Part shown: piece after piece, positions 7,877 to 16,991 of the stretch
How positions within the stretch are numbered: position 1 is the first letter of the stretch
Layout of the letters: each line of letters opens with the position of its first letter
Assembly (NCBI GenBank): GCA_029202405.1
Contig: CP119312.1
Span: 3,105,001 to 3,169,000, forward strand
Length of the DNA stretch: 64,000 nt
Direction: 5' to 3'
DNA from: Candidatus Devosia phytovorans
Lineage (GTDB): Bacteria; Pseudomonadota; Alphaproteobacteria; Rhizobiales; Devosiaceae
Translations under genes and position numbers: made by a program
The notes under the pieces: model-generated
The model's database searches: none
What the model was told of the DNA's origin: nothing
The model's input: the letters and a program-made list of their open reading frames with translations, nothing else

Positions 7877-8884
7877 TCAGCCTGCGGCGCCCATGGCGCC
7901 GGCGACGGGGCCGCCGAAGACGCGGATCAGGGCGGGCGAAATGATGACGATGAAGAGCACCGGCAGGAAGAAGAGGATCAGCGGCACGGTGAGCTTGGGC
8001 GGCAGGGCGGCGGCCTTCTTTTCGGCCTCCATCATGCGCTGCTCGCGGCCTTCCTCGGCCATGACGCGCAGGGCCTGGCCAACGGAGGTGCCGTAGCGGT
8101 CGGCCTGGATCAGCGCGGTCATCACCGATTTCACCCCATCGAGACCAGTGCGGCGGCCGAGATTGTCATAGGCGCGGCCGCGGTCTTCGAGGAAGGCCAG
8201 TTCGGCGGTGGTGAGGGTCAGTTCCTCGGCCAGTTCGGCGCTCTGTTGGCCGATTTCGCGCGCCACGCGCTTGAAGGCGTGTTCGATGGACATGCCGGCC
8301 TCGACGCAAAGCAGCATCAGATCGAGACAATCTGGCCAGGAACGCTTGATCGACTGCTGGCGCTTGGTGGTGGAATTCTTGAGCAGGACGATGGGCAGAT
8401 AGGCGCCAACCAGGCCTGCACCGATCGCATATGTCAGGTTGAGGTAGAGCGGCCTGTCGGCCGGCACCATGATGACGAGATAGAGCGCGGCGATGAGGAA
8501 GATGCCGATCGGCGTAGCGAGGCGCATGAACAGGAAGGTGGTCAGGTGCCCCTGCCCGCGGAAGCCCGCCATGGCGAGCTTGTCGACCGTGGTCTCGTCC
8601 TGAAAGGCCTTCTTGAGGTCGAAGCGCTCGACCGCATTTTTCATATAGGTCTTGGTTTCGCCCTGGCGGCGAATGCCACGGGTTTCGCTGGTCATGGTGC
8701 CGCGCAGGCGGGCCATTTCCTCGGCGCGCATTTTCTCGCGCTCCAGCGCAACGCGCTTGATGCGGTCCTTCATCTCGGACTTGACGATGAAGCTGGAGCC
8801 GAAGGTGAAGACCACCGCCGCCGCGGCAATGGCGGCGAGGACGGAGATCAGGAATTCGCGGGTGAACAGTGCTGTCAGGCTCAT
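7877..8884 (-). CDS. tadC: Tad pilus inner-membrane platform protein TadC (T2SSF family)
   Basis: About 335 residues with an N-terminal membrane segment, a central pair (about residues 120-180) and a C-terminal hydrophobic segment, around a T2SSF cytoplasmic domain (LDLMLLCVEAGMSIEHAF and GTSVGQALRVMA). With TadB it forms the platform on which the CpaF/TadA ATPase acts. It is the last gene of the minus-strand tad block, 13 bases after tadB. Confidence 0.92.
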   Translation of the reverse strand: MSLTALFTREFLISVLAAIAAAAVVFTFGSSFIVKSEMKDRIKRVALEREKMRAEEMARLRGTMTSETRGIRRQGETKTYMKNAVERFDLKKAFQDETTVDKLAMAGFRGQGHLTTFLFMRLATPIGIFLIAALYLVIMVPADRPLYLNLTYAIGAGLVGAYLPIVLLKNSTTKRQQSIKRSWPDCLDLMLLCVEAGMSIEHAFKRVAREIGQQSAELAEELTLTTAELAFLEDRGRAYDNLGRRTGLDGVKSVMTALIQADRYGTSVGQALRVMAEEGREQRMMEAEKKAAALPPKLTVPLILFFLPVLFIVIISPALIRVFGGPVAGAMGAAG

Positions 8885-8897
8885 GTGCGATCCCCGA

Positions 8898-9872
8898 TCA
8901 ATAGTCGAACTTGACCATGCGGCTCATGACGAAGACGCCGGCCGAGAGCATGGCCACACCGATGCCGAGCCAGATCTGGCCGAGGGTGGTGAAAAAGAGC
9001 GGGGTCAGATAGGCCGGTGAAACCACCGAGACCAGCGTGCCCACGACGAAGGGCAGCGAGCCGATGATGCCGGCCGAAGCCTTGGCCTCGGAGGACATGG
9101 CCTTGATCTTCTGCTTCATCTTCTTGCGGTTGCGCAGCACCTTGGCGAGGTTGCTGAGCGCTTCGGAGAGGTTGCCGCCCGACTGCTGCTGCACGGTGAT
9201 GACGACGACGAAGAAGTTGACTTCGGGCAGCGGGACACGGTCGAGCAGGACGCCGACGGCCTCGCTCATGCCCATGCCGAAGGCTTGCTGGTCGAGCACG
9301 CGGGCGAATTCGGACTTCACCGGCTCCTTGGCATCCTTGGCGACGACGCGGATGGAGTCATTGAGCGGCAGGCCGGTCTTGACGCCGCGCACGATGGCTT
9401 CCACCGCATTGGGCAGTTCGTCGAGGAACTTGTCCTGATACTTCTTGCGCTTGCGACCGACCCACCAGCGCGGCAGCAGATAGGCAGCGGCCACGGCAAA
9501 GATCGGCGCTAGGTAGATGGGGACCTGCACCAGGGCGAGAATGACAAAGGCCACGACGCCGAAGATGACGCTGTTGCGGATGAAGACGGCCGGCTTGATG
9601 GTCATGCCGGCCTGGAACAGCATCTGCGGCAGGGTCACGCGCTTCTTGGCATTGAGCGCGTCGGTCTGCTGTTTGAGCGCGGTCTGGACGCTCTTGCGGC
9701 GCTCGTCGCGGTTGCGCGCGGCGTCGACTTCGAGGCGGTTGACGCGAACGTCGCCCTGCAGCGCCTTGCGGCGCTTTTCGGCGCGACCGCCGCCCATGGC
9801 ATTGGGAACGAGGGCAAAGCCGGCGGCGCCGACGGTAACCATGGCCAGGATGATGAGCAGGATGGTTTGCAT
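8898..9872 (-). CDS. tadB: Tad pilus inner-membrane platform protein TadB (T2SSF family)
   Basis: About 324 residues. An N-terminal membrane helix is followed by a charged linker, two more helices near residues 105-140, a T2SSF domain (LPNAVEAIVRGVKTGLPLND) and C-terminal membrane helices. It is the paralogous partner of TadC. Its start codon directly abuts the cpaF stop, so the two are probably translationally coupled. Confidence 0.92.
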   Translation of the reverse strand: MQTILLIILAMVTVGAAGFALVPNAMGGGRAEKRRKALQGDVRVNRLEVDAARNRDERRKSVQTALKQQTDALNAKKRVTLPQMLFQAGMTIKPAVFIRNSVIFGVVAFVILALVQVPIYLAPIFAVAAAYLLPRWWVGRKRKKYQDKFLDELPNAVEAIVRGVKTGLPLNDSIRVVAKDAKEPVKSEFARVLDQQAFGMGMSEAVGVLLDRVPLPEVNFFVVVITVQQQSGGNLSEALSNLAKVLRNRKKMKQKIKAMSSEAKASAGIIGSLPFVVGTLVSVVSPAYLTPLFFTTLGQIWLGIGVAMLSAGVFVMSRMVKFDY

Positions 9873-11360
9873 TTACGAATCCAGCAACTGGTGCTGTTCG
9901 ATATTGGACTTTTCGAGCGCCTCGACGAGGTTGGCTTCCTCGTTGAAATAGCGGGCGCGCTCGGCGAACTGCGGCTTGGTGATGCCGGTCGAGCGGTGCT
10001 TGCCGAGCAGCATGCCGTTGGCGTCTTCACCCATGATGTCATAGAGGAAGATATCCTGGGTGACGATGACATCGCCTTCCATGCCCAGGATCTCGGTGAT
10101 GTGGGTGATGCGGCGCGAACCGTCGCGCAGGCGGGCGGCCTGGACCACGACGTCGATGGACGAGGTGATCATCTCGCGGATGGTGCGGCTGGGGAGGCTG
10201 TAGCCGCCCATGGTGATCATGGATTCAAGACGGGAGAGGGCTTCGCGCGGCGAGTTGGCGTGCAGCGTGCCCATGGAGCCGTCGTGGCCCGTGTTCATCG
10301 CCTGCAGCAGGTCGAAGCTTTCGGGGCCACGGACTTCGCCGACGATGATGCGTTCGGGCCGCATGCGCAGGCAGTTCTTGATGAGATCGCGCATGGTGAT
10401 CTCGCCTTCGCCCTCGAGGTTGGGCGGGCGGGTTTCGAGGCGCACGACGTGAGGTTGCTGGAGCTGGAGTTCGGCCGAGTCCTCGCAGGTGATGACGCGC
10501 TCATCCTTTTCGATGAAGGCGGTGAGGCAGTTGAGCAGCGTGGTCTTGCCCGAACCGGTACCGCCCGAGATCAGCACATTGGCGCGCACGCGGCCGAGGA
10601 TGCGCAGCACTTCTGCCCCTTCGGGCGAAATGGAATTGTATTTGACCAGCTGCTGGAGGGTCAGCTTGTCCTTTTTGAACTTACGGATGGTGAGTGCTGC
10701 GCCATCGATCGCCAGCGGCGGGGCGATGACGTTGACGCGCGAGCCGTCCGGAAGACGGGCGTCGCAGATGGGGGAGCTTTCATCGACGCGGCGGCCGACC
10801 TGCGACACAATGCGCTGGCAGACGTTCATCAGATGCGCGTCGTCACGGAAGCGCACATTGGTGAGGCGGACCTTGCCGGCAACTTCGATGTAGCAGCGCT
10901 GGGAGCCGTTGACCATGATGTCGGCGATGTCGTCGCGGGCCAGCAGGGGCTCGAGCGGGCCATAGCCGAGCACGTCGTTGCAGATATCCTCAAGCAGGTC
11001 TTCCTGCTCGGAGATCGACATGATGATGGACTTGAGCGCGATGATTTCAGCGACGATGTCGCGGATTTCCTCGCGCGCCGCGTCCTGGTCCATGGTCGCG
11101 AGCTGGCTGAGATCGATGGAGTCGATCAGCGCATTGAAGATGGCGGACTTGGTCTGGAAATATTCCTTGTCGCGCGCGGCATCGGCCGGGGCACGGACGT
11201 CGACGACGTCCTCGTTGGCGCGCATGCGGCTGGCCATGGCGTCGCCATCGCTGGCGCGACGCGATGCCGGCGGCGCGGCGGGCGGCATGGAGGGAACCGG
11301 ACGCGCGATTTCGCCGACGCCCGGAGTATTGCCGCCAAAGGTCTGCCGCTTGCCAAACAT
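9873..11360 (-). CDS. cpaF: Tad secretion ATPase CpaF/TadA
   Basis: About 495 residues of the GspE/VirB11-type ATPase family. It has the Walker A motif GGTGSGKTT, a Walker B/Asp-Glu region RIIVGEVRGPE and the family segment GTLHANSPREAL. The low-complexity N-terminal 50 residues precede a helical domain. The hexameric cytosolic ATPase powers pilin extrusion and possibly retraction. It lies in the cpaE-cpaF-tadB-tadC run. Confidence 0.95.
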   Translation of the reverse strand: MFGKRQTFGGNTPGVGEIARPVPSMPPAAPPASRRASDGDAMASRMRANEDVVDVRAPADAARDKEYFQTKSAIFNALIDSIDLSQLATMDQDAAREEIRDIVAEIIALKSIIMSISEQEDLLEDICNDVLGYGPLEPLLARDDIADIMVNGSQRCYIEVAGKVRLTNVRFRDDAHLMNVCQRIVSQVGRRVDESSPICDARLPDGSRVNVIAPPLAIDGAALTIRKFKKDKLTLQQLVKYNSISPEGAEVLRILGRVRANVLISGGTGSGKTTLLNCLTAFIEKDERVITCEDSAELQLQQPHVVRLETRPPNLEGEGEITMRDLIKNCLRMRPERIIVGEVRGPESFDLLQAMNTGHDGSMGTLHANSPREALSRLESMITMGGYSLPSRTIREMITSSIDVVVQAARLRDGSRRITHITEILGMEGDVIVTQDIFLYDIMGEDANGMLLGKHRSTGITKPQFAERARYFNEEANLVEALEKSNIEQHQLLDS

Positions 11361-11446
11361 GTCATCCTACTTTCTGGTCGCAAGCTGGCGCGAGACCCAT
11401 GAAGGGTTTGCAAGCCTGCCCGGTGAGGGCTCGTAACCGAGCGCCC

Positions 11447-12718
11447 TCAGGCTCGTTTCTTGAACAGGGATGGCAGCTTCATCAGGCTCGATGAGCGGCC
11501 GCCTGCGTGGGTGATCTGCCGCCCGGTCACGTGCATGGCGATATTGCGGTAGATGTCGTTGATCTTGTTGTTGGCCGCGACCTCGGCGATCATCTGGCCA
11601 TTGTTGGCCGCGGTGCCGAAGAGCTGGGCGTCGAAGGGGATCTGGCCGAGCAGCTGGCATTCGACGGAGCTGGCGAATTCGGAGGAACTGATCTCGGGAC
11701 GGCGCGGCATGCCGACCTTGTTGAGCACGAGGCATGGCGCGCTCTCGGTGGGACGCAGCGCCCGTACCGTATCGGCAATGCTCTTGGCATTGCGCAGGTT
11801 GGCCAGGTCCGGCTCGGCGACGATCACCACTTCATCGACGGTGGCGAGGGTCTGGCGGACCCAGGCATTCCAGGCGTGGGGAATGTCGAGCACGACGACG
11901 GGCATGGTGCCCTGGCAGAGTTCAAGCACCTGCTCGAATTCACGCTCCTCGAAGTCATAGGTGCGATCGAGGGAAACCGGGGCGGTCAGCAGGTTGATGT
12001 GGTTGGCCGCCTTGCTCATCAGGCGGTCCAGCATGGTCTGGTCGACCTTCTGGTTGGCAAGCACCGCATCGGCGAGGCCATGCGGGGGATCCTGATTGAA
12101 GTTTAGCCCCGCCGTGCCGAAGGCGAGGTCCATGTCGACGATCAGGCTATCCTGGCGCAGCGCCGTGGCGATGGCCCAGGTGACATTGTGGGCAACGGTC
12201 GAACCGCCGGCGCCGCCCTTGGCCGAGACAAAGCCGACGGTGCGGCCGATCGGGGCGGCATTTTCCGAGGCGAAGAGATCGGTGATGGCGGAGACGATCT
12301 GCTGGGCGGTGGCCGGCAGGACGATATATTCGGAAATGCCCGAGCGGATCAGGTCGCGATAGAGCAGCACGTCGTTGACATGGCCAAGCACGACGACGCG
12401 GGTCGAGGCGTCGCAGACCTCGGCCAGCTTTTCCAGCGCCTGGGGGATTTCTTCGGGGGAAAGCGCGGTCTCGACGATGATCAGATTGGGCGTCGGGTTG
12501 GACTTGTAGGTCTCCACGGCCCCGTCGATGCCACCATTGTGCGTGGTCAGCGCCACCTTGGACATGCGGCGGTCATGGATGGCGCTTTCAACCAGCTGGG
12601 CCGTCTGGGAATGCTCGCAGAAGGCCTGGATGGTGATGCGCGGAATGAGGCGTGCGCCCTGAGCAATTTCGGCGGCGGGTTCTTCGGCGCGCCTGGGCTC
12701 GGATGACAGGAAACTCAT
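11447..12718 (-). CDS. cpaE: pilus localisation ATPase CpaE/TadZ
   Basis: About 423 residues: an N-terminal receiver-like domain (about residues 25-150, without a clear phosphoacceptor) and a C-terminal MinD/ParA-like ATPase domain. The deviant Walker A reads KGGAGGST, so the lysine normally preceding S/T is Gly; this is common in CpaE. Walker-type segments (DSLIVDMDLAFGTAGLN) follow. CpaE/TadZ marks the pole or site of Tad pilus assembly. In many loci cpaD lies between cpaC and cpaE; here only 27 bases separate them. Confidence 0.9.
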   Translation of the reverse strand: MSFLSSEPRRAEEPAAEIAQGARLIPRITIQAFCEHSQTAQLVESAIHDRRMSKVALTTHNGGIDGAVETYKSNPTPNLIIVETALSPEEIPQALEKLAEVCDASTRVVVLGHVNDVLLYRDLIRSGISEYIVLPATAQQIVSAITDLFASENAAPIGRTVGFVSAKGGAGGSTVAHNVTWAIATALRQDSLIVDMDLAFGTAGLNFNQDPPHGLADAVLANQKVDQTMLDRLMSKAANHINLLTAPVSLDRTYDFEEREFEQVLELCQGTMPVVVLDIPHAWNAWVRQTLATVDEVVIVAEPDLANLRNAKSIADTVRALRPTESAPCLVLNKVGMPRRPEISSSEFASSVECQLLGQIPFDAQLFGTAANNGQMIAEVAANNKINDIYRNIAMHVTGRQITHAGGRSSSLMKLPSLFKKRA

Positions 12719-12745
12719 GAAACTCTACTCTCCTTGTGCCTGACC

Positions 12746-14158
12746 TCAGTCGAGCACGAAACCCACGGAACCGCTGATGCTGCCGCGCATGGAACCGGTC
12801 TGGCCGACGCCATAAAGGCTTTCCACCCTGCCCAGGAAGATGCCCTCGCCGTCGCTGGCGGGCTGCATGGTGTCGGTCGGCACGGCGATGGTATTGGCCG
12901 CGCTGGGTGCCACCAGATAGGGCGTGACCAGGATCACCAGTTCGGTTTCCTGCGTCTGGTAGTCGCGCGAGCGGAACAGGGCACCCAGGATCGGGATGTC
13001 GCCGAGGAAGGGGAATTGCTGGATGTCGGTGCTGGAGCGCTCTTCAAGCAGACCGCCGATGGAGAGCGTCGTGCCGCCGGGCAGTTCGACCGAGGTGCTG
13101 GCCGAACGCTTGGAGATCGACTGATCGGCCTGCGGCTCGGACACCGAGGTGTCGACCTTGAGGGCAATGGACCCGTTCGACTTGACGGTCGGGGTAAAGG
13201 AAAGCTCGACGCCATAGGGCTTGAACAGCACGGTGCGCGTGTTCTCTTCCTCGTCGAACGTATAGTAGGGCAGCTCGCCACCAGCGAGGAACTTGGCTTC
13301 CTGACCGGAAATGGCGGTCAGCGTCGGCTGGGCCAGGACACGGAGCGCACCGCGCTCCTCGAGGGCGCGGATGGCCGTGGCAATGGTATTGCCATTGTCG
13401 CTGAAGCTGGCGTCGACGCCATCGACCGGGAAATTCGTGGTCAGAAGGCTGTTGGTGAAGCTGAGCAGGTTGGTCGTGCCAACGTTGAAGACGGCGCTGA
13501 GGTTGATGCCGAACTGCTTGGCCACCGAACGGCGGACTTCGGAAACGGTGACCTGCAGCATGACCTGCTGGGCGCCCGTCACGTCGAGAATGCTGGCGAC
13601 ATTGTCCGGGCCACCGGCAAACTGCACGGCGACCTGCTGGGCACGATCGAGATCTTCGGCGGTGCGGACACTGCCGGTCAGCACCACGCGATTGAGCGAG
13701 CCGCCGCCGAGGGCAACCGATTCAACACGGATATTGGAGCCAGGAATGATGCGGGCCAGCGCCTGTTCGAGCGTGCTGCCGATCTGGGATGGCTGCTCGT
13801 TGACCTTGACGTCCAGCATCTGGATGGTCTGGCCGCTGTCATCGAGGAAGAAGATATTGGTCGTGCCGCTGGTGATGCCCTGAACCAGCGCGCGGGTGCG
13901 GGTGCGCATGATGGCGGCCGCGACCGAGGGCTGAGAGACGATGACTTCGGCGGCGCCGGCTGGCAGATCGACGAGAACCGTCTTGTTGAGCTCGACCGTG
14001 AGGGCGCGCGTCGCGCCATAGGCACCTGGGGAAATGGCCACATGGCTTTCCTGCGCCACGGCGCCCGAGAGCGACGAAGTGGCGAGGAAGCCGGCAAGCA
14101 GCAGGGCCGAAAGCGGACCGGTTTTGCGGAAGCGGAGTGTGTTGGCTGGATTGGTCAT
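12746..14158 (-). CDS. cpaC: outer-membrane secretin CpaC/RcpA
   Basis: About 470 residues. After a signal peptide come the pilus N-terminal domain (about residues 45-115, with AGAAEVIVSQPSVA), a BON-like segment, and a secretin domain with ALRVLAQPTLTAISGQEAKF and the terminal VIPLFGD-like segment FPFLGDIPILGALF. It forms the outer-membrane channel for the Flp pilus. The start at 14158 is preferred over the ATG at 14164: the GGAG site is six bases from the former and touches the latter. Confidence 0.93.
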   Translation of the reverse strand: MTNPANTLRFRKTGPLSALLLAGFLATSSLSGAVAQESHVAISPGAYGATRALTVELNKTVLVDLPAGAAEVIVSQPSVAAAIMRTRTRALVQGITSGTTNIFFLDDSGQTIQMLDVKVNEQPSQIGSTLEQALARIIPGSNIRVESVALGGGSLNRVVLTGSVRTAEDLDRAQQVAVQFAGGPDNVASILDVTGAQQVMLQVTVSEVRRSVAKQFGINLSAVFNVGTTNLLSFTNSLLTTNFPVDGVDASFSDNGNTIATAIRALEERGALRVLAQPTLTAISGQEAKFLAGGELPYYTFDEEENTRTVLFKPYGVELSFTPTVKSNGSIALKVDTSVSEPQADQSISKRSASTSVELPGGTTLSIGGLLEERSSTDIQQFPFLGDIPILGALFRSRDYQTQETELVILVTPYLVAPSAANTIAVPTDTMQPASDGEGIFLGRVESLYGVGQTGSMRGSISGSVGFVLD

Positions 14159-14170
14159 GATCATCTCCGC

Positions 14171-15100
14171 TTACATCGGCACTGCGGACGGCTGGGTGGC
14201 CGGCGCCGTTTGAGGCGTATAGGTTGGCGCAATGCTGGGCATGACGGTGACGGGCGCATTGACTGCCGCCGGCTGCTGCTCGGCAAGCGCGGTATTGCCA
14301 GCCTGCACGGCTTCGGTGCGACCGGCACGGACGATGCGCACCGTCTGGCTGGAGCCTGGACCGTCTGCCACCTGCGGCTTGTTGAAGTCGACGACGGAGC
14401 GCAGCGTCAGGCTGAGCGTGCCGACGGTCGACGCATTGACCAGCGTTTCGGCCTGGCCGGGCGTCAGTTCGAGCGTGGCAATGGTGGAATCGGTGAAGGT
14501 GGTTGGTGTCGTCGTGGGTGTATTGGGGTCTTCCTGGCCACCCGTGGTGCCCAGTTCGCCCAGGCGCTGCCCGATGGCGAGCACGCGCACATTGGACAAG
14601 ATGACTTCTGACTGCTGCCCCGCTGCCGTGTTGGAAGTCAGCAGGACATCGACATGATCATTGGGGACGACAAAGCCACCCGAGCTCGATGCCGCCGAAA
14701 CGCCGACGGAGACGCCGCGCATGCCTTCCGAGAGCACAGCCGAGAGGTAGCCCTGATCGGAGCGGACCAGCTTGGCCTCGCGGATCGGCTCACCGGGAAA
14801 GAATTCGAAACGTGCCACGGAGCCGGTCAGGGTTGCCGGTGCATCGGGCATGGCCGAAATGGTTACGTATTCGGGGCGAAGGGCGCCTGCCGGCCAATCC
14901 TGCCATTCGACACTTTCAGCGCTCAGGCGCTGTCCGACACCGATCGGCGTGCGGGCGATCAGCACCTGCTCCTTGGCCTCCTGCACCACTTCGGTGGTGA
15001 CCACCTGTTCGGGCGCGGGGCCGCCCCGCGTAACCAGGAAAGCCGCAAGGCCCCCGGCGACGAGCGCCACTAGCAACAGGATGATACGCGCCGGCTTCAT
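14171..15100 (-). CDS. cpaB: Flp pilus assembly protein CpaB/RcpC
   Basis: About 309 residues. An N-terminal membrane anchor precedes an SAF domain (IARTPIGVGQRLSAESVEW) and a RcpC-type C-terminal domain (DVLLTSN and TLELTPGQAETLVNAS). It is a periplasmic part that helps the secretin and may bind peptidoglycan. The C-terminus has a Pro/Ala/Thr-rich tail. A CtrA-like box lies about 105 bases upstream on the same strand, so a promoter may start here rather than at flp. Confidence 0.9.
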   Translation of the reverse strand: MKPARIILLLVALVAGGLAAFLVTRGGPAPEQVVTTEVVQEAKEQVLIARTPIGVGQRLSAESVEWQDWPAGALRPEYVTISAMPDAPATLTGSVARFEFFPGEPIREAKLVRSDQGYLSAVLSEGMRGVSVGVSAASSSGGFVVPNDHVDVLLTSNTAAGQQSEVILSNVRVLAIGQRLGELGTTGGQEDPNTPTTTPTTFTDSTIATLELTPGQAETLVNASTVGTLSLTLRSVVDFNKPQVADGPGSSQTVRIVRAGRTEAVQAGNTALAEQQPAAVNAPVTVMPSIAPTYTPQTAPATQPSAVPM

Positions 15101-15203
15101 GACTCACTCCGGAAAGTACGCGGGCACACTTTGCCCAGTTCCACCGACGTGGACTGTGCCCGTAAAGGGTCAAAGTTTGGTTAACCGGAGCTTTGCAGGC
15201 GAG

Positions 15204-15219
15204 GTTAACAAGAAGTAAA
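15204..15219 (-). promoter_or_regulatory. CtrA-like box (one mismatch) upstream of cpaB
   Basis: On the minus strand the sequence reads TTTA-CTTCTTG-TTAAC, one base off TTAA-N7-TTAAC. It lies about 105 bases before the cpaB start, in the 212-bp gap after cpaA that has no other gene. Confidence 0.45.
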
Positions 15220-15312
15220 TTTTAAGGATTTTTGCCGGCATGACAGCAAGTAGCCAGGAAATGGCCCGCTGCGCGATGGATTGAGGCGCTCATTACTTGA
15301 GCACAACCACGC

Positions 15313-15828
15313 TCAAGCCACCAGACGCTCAAAGATAGTTGAATTTGCATAGACGATCATGCCGGCGATCGCGAGCGCGATGCCGTAGGGCACGCCGGTC
15401 TTGGGATCATGCAGGCGTTCGAGCCAGGCGTGGCGCGCCAGGATCGGCATCAGGGGGAGGTTGCGGAAGGCGAGAATAAGCAGGGTCAGCAGACCACCCA
15501 GCAGGCCCGAATAGACCAGATAGTGCAGCCCGCCCTCTCCAAAGCCAAGCCAGAGCGCGGTGGCGGCGGCCAGCTTGGCGTCGCCCCCACCGATCCAGCC
15601 GAAGGCAAAGAGGGTGAAGCCGATGGCCAGCGCCAGAGCGCCGGCTCCCAGATGAGAGCCCCATTGTGCGAGCGGCAGTTGCAGGACCAGAGCGACGACG
15701 AGGAAGCTGGCGACCAGAAAGAGCACGAGCCTGTTGGAGATGCGCATGGTGAGCAGGTCCGACGAGGCGGCCCAGGCCATGGCAACAGGAAACAACAAGG
15801 CGAGTGGGAAGAGGAGGTTGGCGGGCAT
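15313..15828 (-). CDS. cpaA: prepilin peptidase CpaA/TadV (A24 family)
   Basis: About 171 residues with five to six membrane helices. The two catalytic aspartates are visible in AASSDLLTM and in the GGGDAKLA motif. It cleaves the Flp prepilin and the TadE/G pseudopilins at the inner membrane. The ATG at 15828 is chosen because the signal-anchor follows immediately; the frame to 15906 gives a basic leader. It lies downstream of flp, with a terminator-like hairpin between. Confidence 0.9.
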   Translation of the reverse strand: MPANLLFPLALLFPVAMAWAASSDLLTMRISNRLVLFLVASFLVVALVLQLPLAQWGSHLGAGALALAIGFTLFAFGWIGGGDAKLAAATALWLGFGEGGLHYLVYSGLLGGLLTLLILAFRNLPLMPILARHAWLERLHDPKTGVPYGIALAIAGMIVYANSTIFERLVA

Positions 15829-15902
15829 CTGGCTCTCGGGTCTGGTGCCCGCGCCGATGGGCCGAGGCGATAGGAGAATGGCCCGAACGGACTTAACAAT
15901 CC

Positions 15903-15935
15903 GCAAAACGAAAAGGGGGCGCCAGCGCCCCCTTT
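15903..15935 (-). terminator. terminator after the flp pilin gene
   Basis: Stem GGGGGCG (15915-15921) / CGCCCCC (15926-15932), extended by three A-T pairs, with a CCAG loop. Read on the minus strand it is followed by TTTTCGTTTT. It would let the pilin be made in excess over cpaA and the genes after it. Confidence 0.75.
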
Positions 15936-15959
15936 GGAATTCCAGAAACCCCGTAAAGC

Positions 15960-16142
15960 TTAGAGCTTGCCGGTGGTCGAGTTGGTCAGCTTGGTGGCAA
16001 TGCCGTTGAACAGGTTGCCAAGGCTGCCGCCGAGAGCGGTCGCAGCAAGAATGATACCAACAGAGATCAGAGCGGCGATCAGGCCGTATTCGATTGCGGT
16101 CGCGCCGGACTCGTCCTTGGCGAAACGTGCGAAGATGTTCAT
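15960..16142 (-). CDS. flp: Flp-type IVb major pilin
   Basis: A 60-residue prepilin. A short leader (MNIFARFAKDESG) ends at the Gly of the Flp processing site, followed by ATAIEYGLIAALIS, with the conserved Glu at position +5 and Tyr beside it, and a hydrophobic helix. Cleavage by CpaA would release a pilin of about 47 residues. An AGGAG site lies eight bases before the ATG. A terminator directly after the gene and a long AT-rich leader suggest strong, separately controlled expression. Confidence 0.95.
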   Translation of the reverse strand: MNIFARFAKDESGATAIEYGLIAALISVGIILAATALGGSLGNLFNGIATKLTNSTTGKL

Positions 16143-16157
16143 GGGTCAGCTCCTGTT

Positions 16158-16203
16158 ACGTCAGCTTGTGACGTTCATCGTTCGACACGTCATACATCGA
16201 ACG
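16158..16203. promoter_or_regulatory. two tandem inverted repeats in the flp leader
   Basis: ACGTCA (16158-16163) pairs with TGACGT (16169-16174), and CGTTCGA (16179-16185) pairs with TCGAACG (16197-16203). Both are perfect and end 16 bases before the flp start. They could be regulator sites or stabilising hairpins in the pilin mRNA. Confidence 0.45.
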
Positions 16204-16330
16204 GTTCGGAAGCTAGATGAGAGTCATTGCAAATGCGTTAATTGACAACAGAGTTCAGCTGTTCGTCATCGCCATTTTTATCATCATAATCAGACGGTTA
16301 ACAAGGTGTGTCGCATTTTAGACAAACTCG

Positions 16331-16358
16331 TTGACGCCGCGCATGGAGTATATATAGA
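16331..16358 (+). promoter_or_regulatory. candidate sigma-70-type promoter
   Basis: TTGACG (16331-16336), a 16-base spacer, then TATAGA (16353-16358), about 130 bases upstream of the pilus N-domain gene. Assigned by eye only. Confidence 0.4.
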
Positions 16359-16491
16359 GACATCTACTTTCTCTTCATTCACACTGAAGATTAACTTCGA
16401 TACACGCAGATAGTTCCGGGTATATAAACTTCAACTATTCATAAACCACAAAGCAAAACCGTTTGCCAATTGTAAACCATTCCATCGGAAA

Positions 16492-16989
16492 ATGGCTTAT
16501 CGCGTATCAGTATCGCCGGACCCCGCCATGCGTTCCATGCTCGCCCTTGTCCTTGCAGCCAGCCTGACCCTGGCGCCCAGCTTCGGCGTGGCTCCCACCC
16601 TGGCGCAGGACGCTGCCGGCGCACCGATCAATGTCAATGTGAACATGGCGCGCATCCTGCGCATCAATGCGGCGGCGGCGACGGTGATCGTTGGCAACCC
16701 GGGCATTGCCGATGTCACCATACAGGACCCGCAAACGCTGATCCTGACCGGCAAGAGCTTCGGGCAGACCAATCTGATTGTGCTCGATGCACGGGGCGAA
16801 CCGATCGCCGACACGATGATCGAAGTGGTGCAGATGCAGGCCGGGACGGTCACTGTCTACCAGGGCTCGGCCCGCACGAGCCTGGCCTGTGCGCCGATCT
16901 GTCAGTCGGTCATCATGATGGGCGATGACGCGGCCTTCTCGTCGGAAGCGCTGGCCTCGTCGCAACTGGTCCAGTCGCTGGGCAATTGA
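16492..16989 (+). CDS. exported pilus assembly protein with CpaC-like N-terminal domain
   Basis: About 165 residues. After a signal peptide (cleavage near TLAQDA) comes a single pilus N-terminal domain of the kind that opens CpaC/RcpA secretins (INVNVNMARILRINAAAATVIVGNPGIADVTI, split here as two parts: about residues 46-60 and 61-77). There is no secretin domain. Near the C-terminus is a CAPIC pair of cysteines. It is periplasmic and may accompany or cap the secretin. The start is uncertain: ATG 16492 or ATG 16528, which begins the signal peptide directly. It is the first gene of the plus-strand pilus unit. Confidence 0.8.
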   Translation: MAYRVSVSPDPAMRSMLALVLAASLTLAPSFGVAPTLAQDAAGAPINVNVNMARILRINAAAATVIVGNPGIADVTIQDPQTLILTGKSFGQTNLIVLDARGEPIADTMIEVVQMQAGTVTVYQGSARTSLACAPICQSVIMMGDDAAFSSEALASSQLVQSLGN

Positions 16990-16991
16990 GC

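Larger units (their letters stand above)
16143..16491. other. 349-bp AT-rich divergent intergenic region between flp and the plus-strand pilus genes
   Basis: No gene seen. It is clearly richer in A and T than the flanking genes. It holds two inverted repeats in the flp leader (ACGTCA-GCTTG-TGACGT at 16158-16174 and CGTTCGA-N11-TCGAACG at 16179-16203) and a plus-strand promoter candidate at 16331-16358. The flp promoter must also lie here. Confidence 0.6.

Noticed and set aside
12734..14611. 625-codon plus-strand open frame over cpaC and cpaB
   Set aside because: Antisense shadow of clear secretin and CpaB genes with Gly/Arg/His-rich nonsense composition.
15296..15317. Hairpin CTTGAGC / GCTCAAG over the cpaA stop as a terminator
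   Set aside because: A 7-bp stem with no T run on the cpaA strand; too weak to call.
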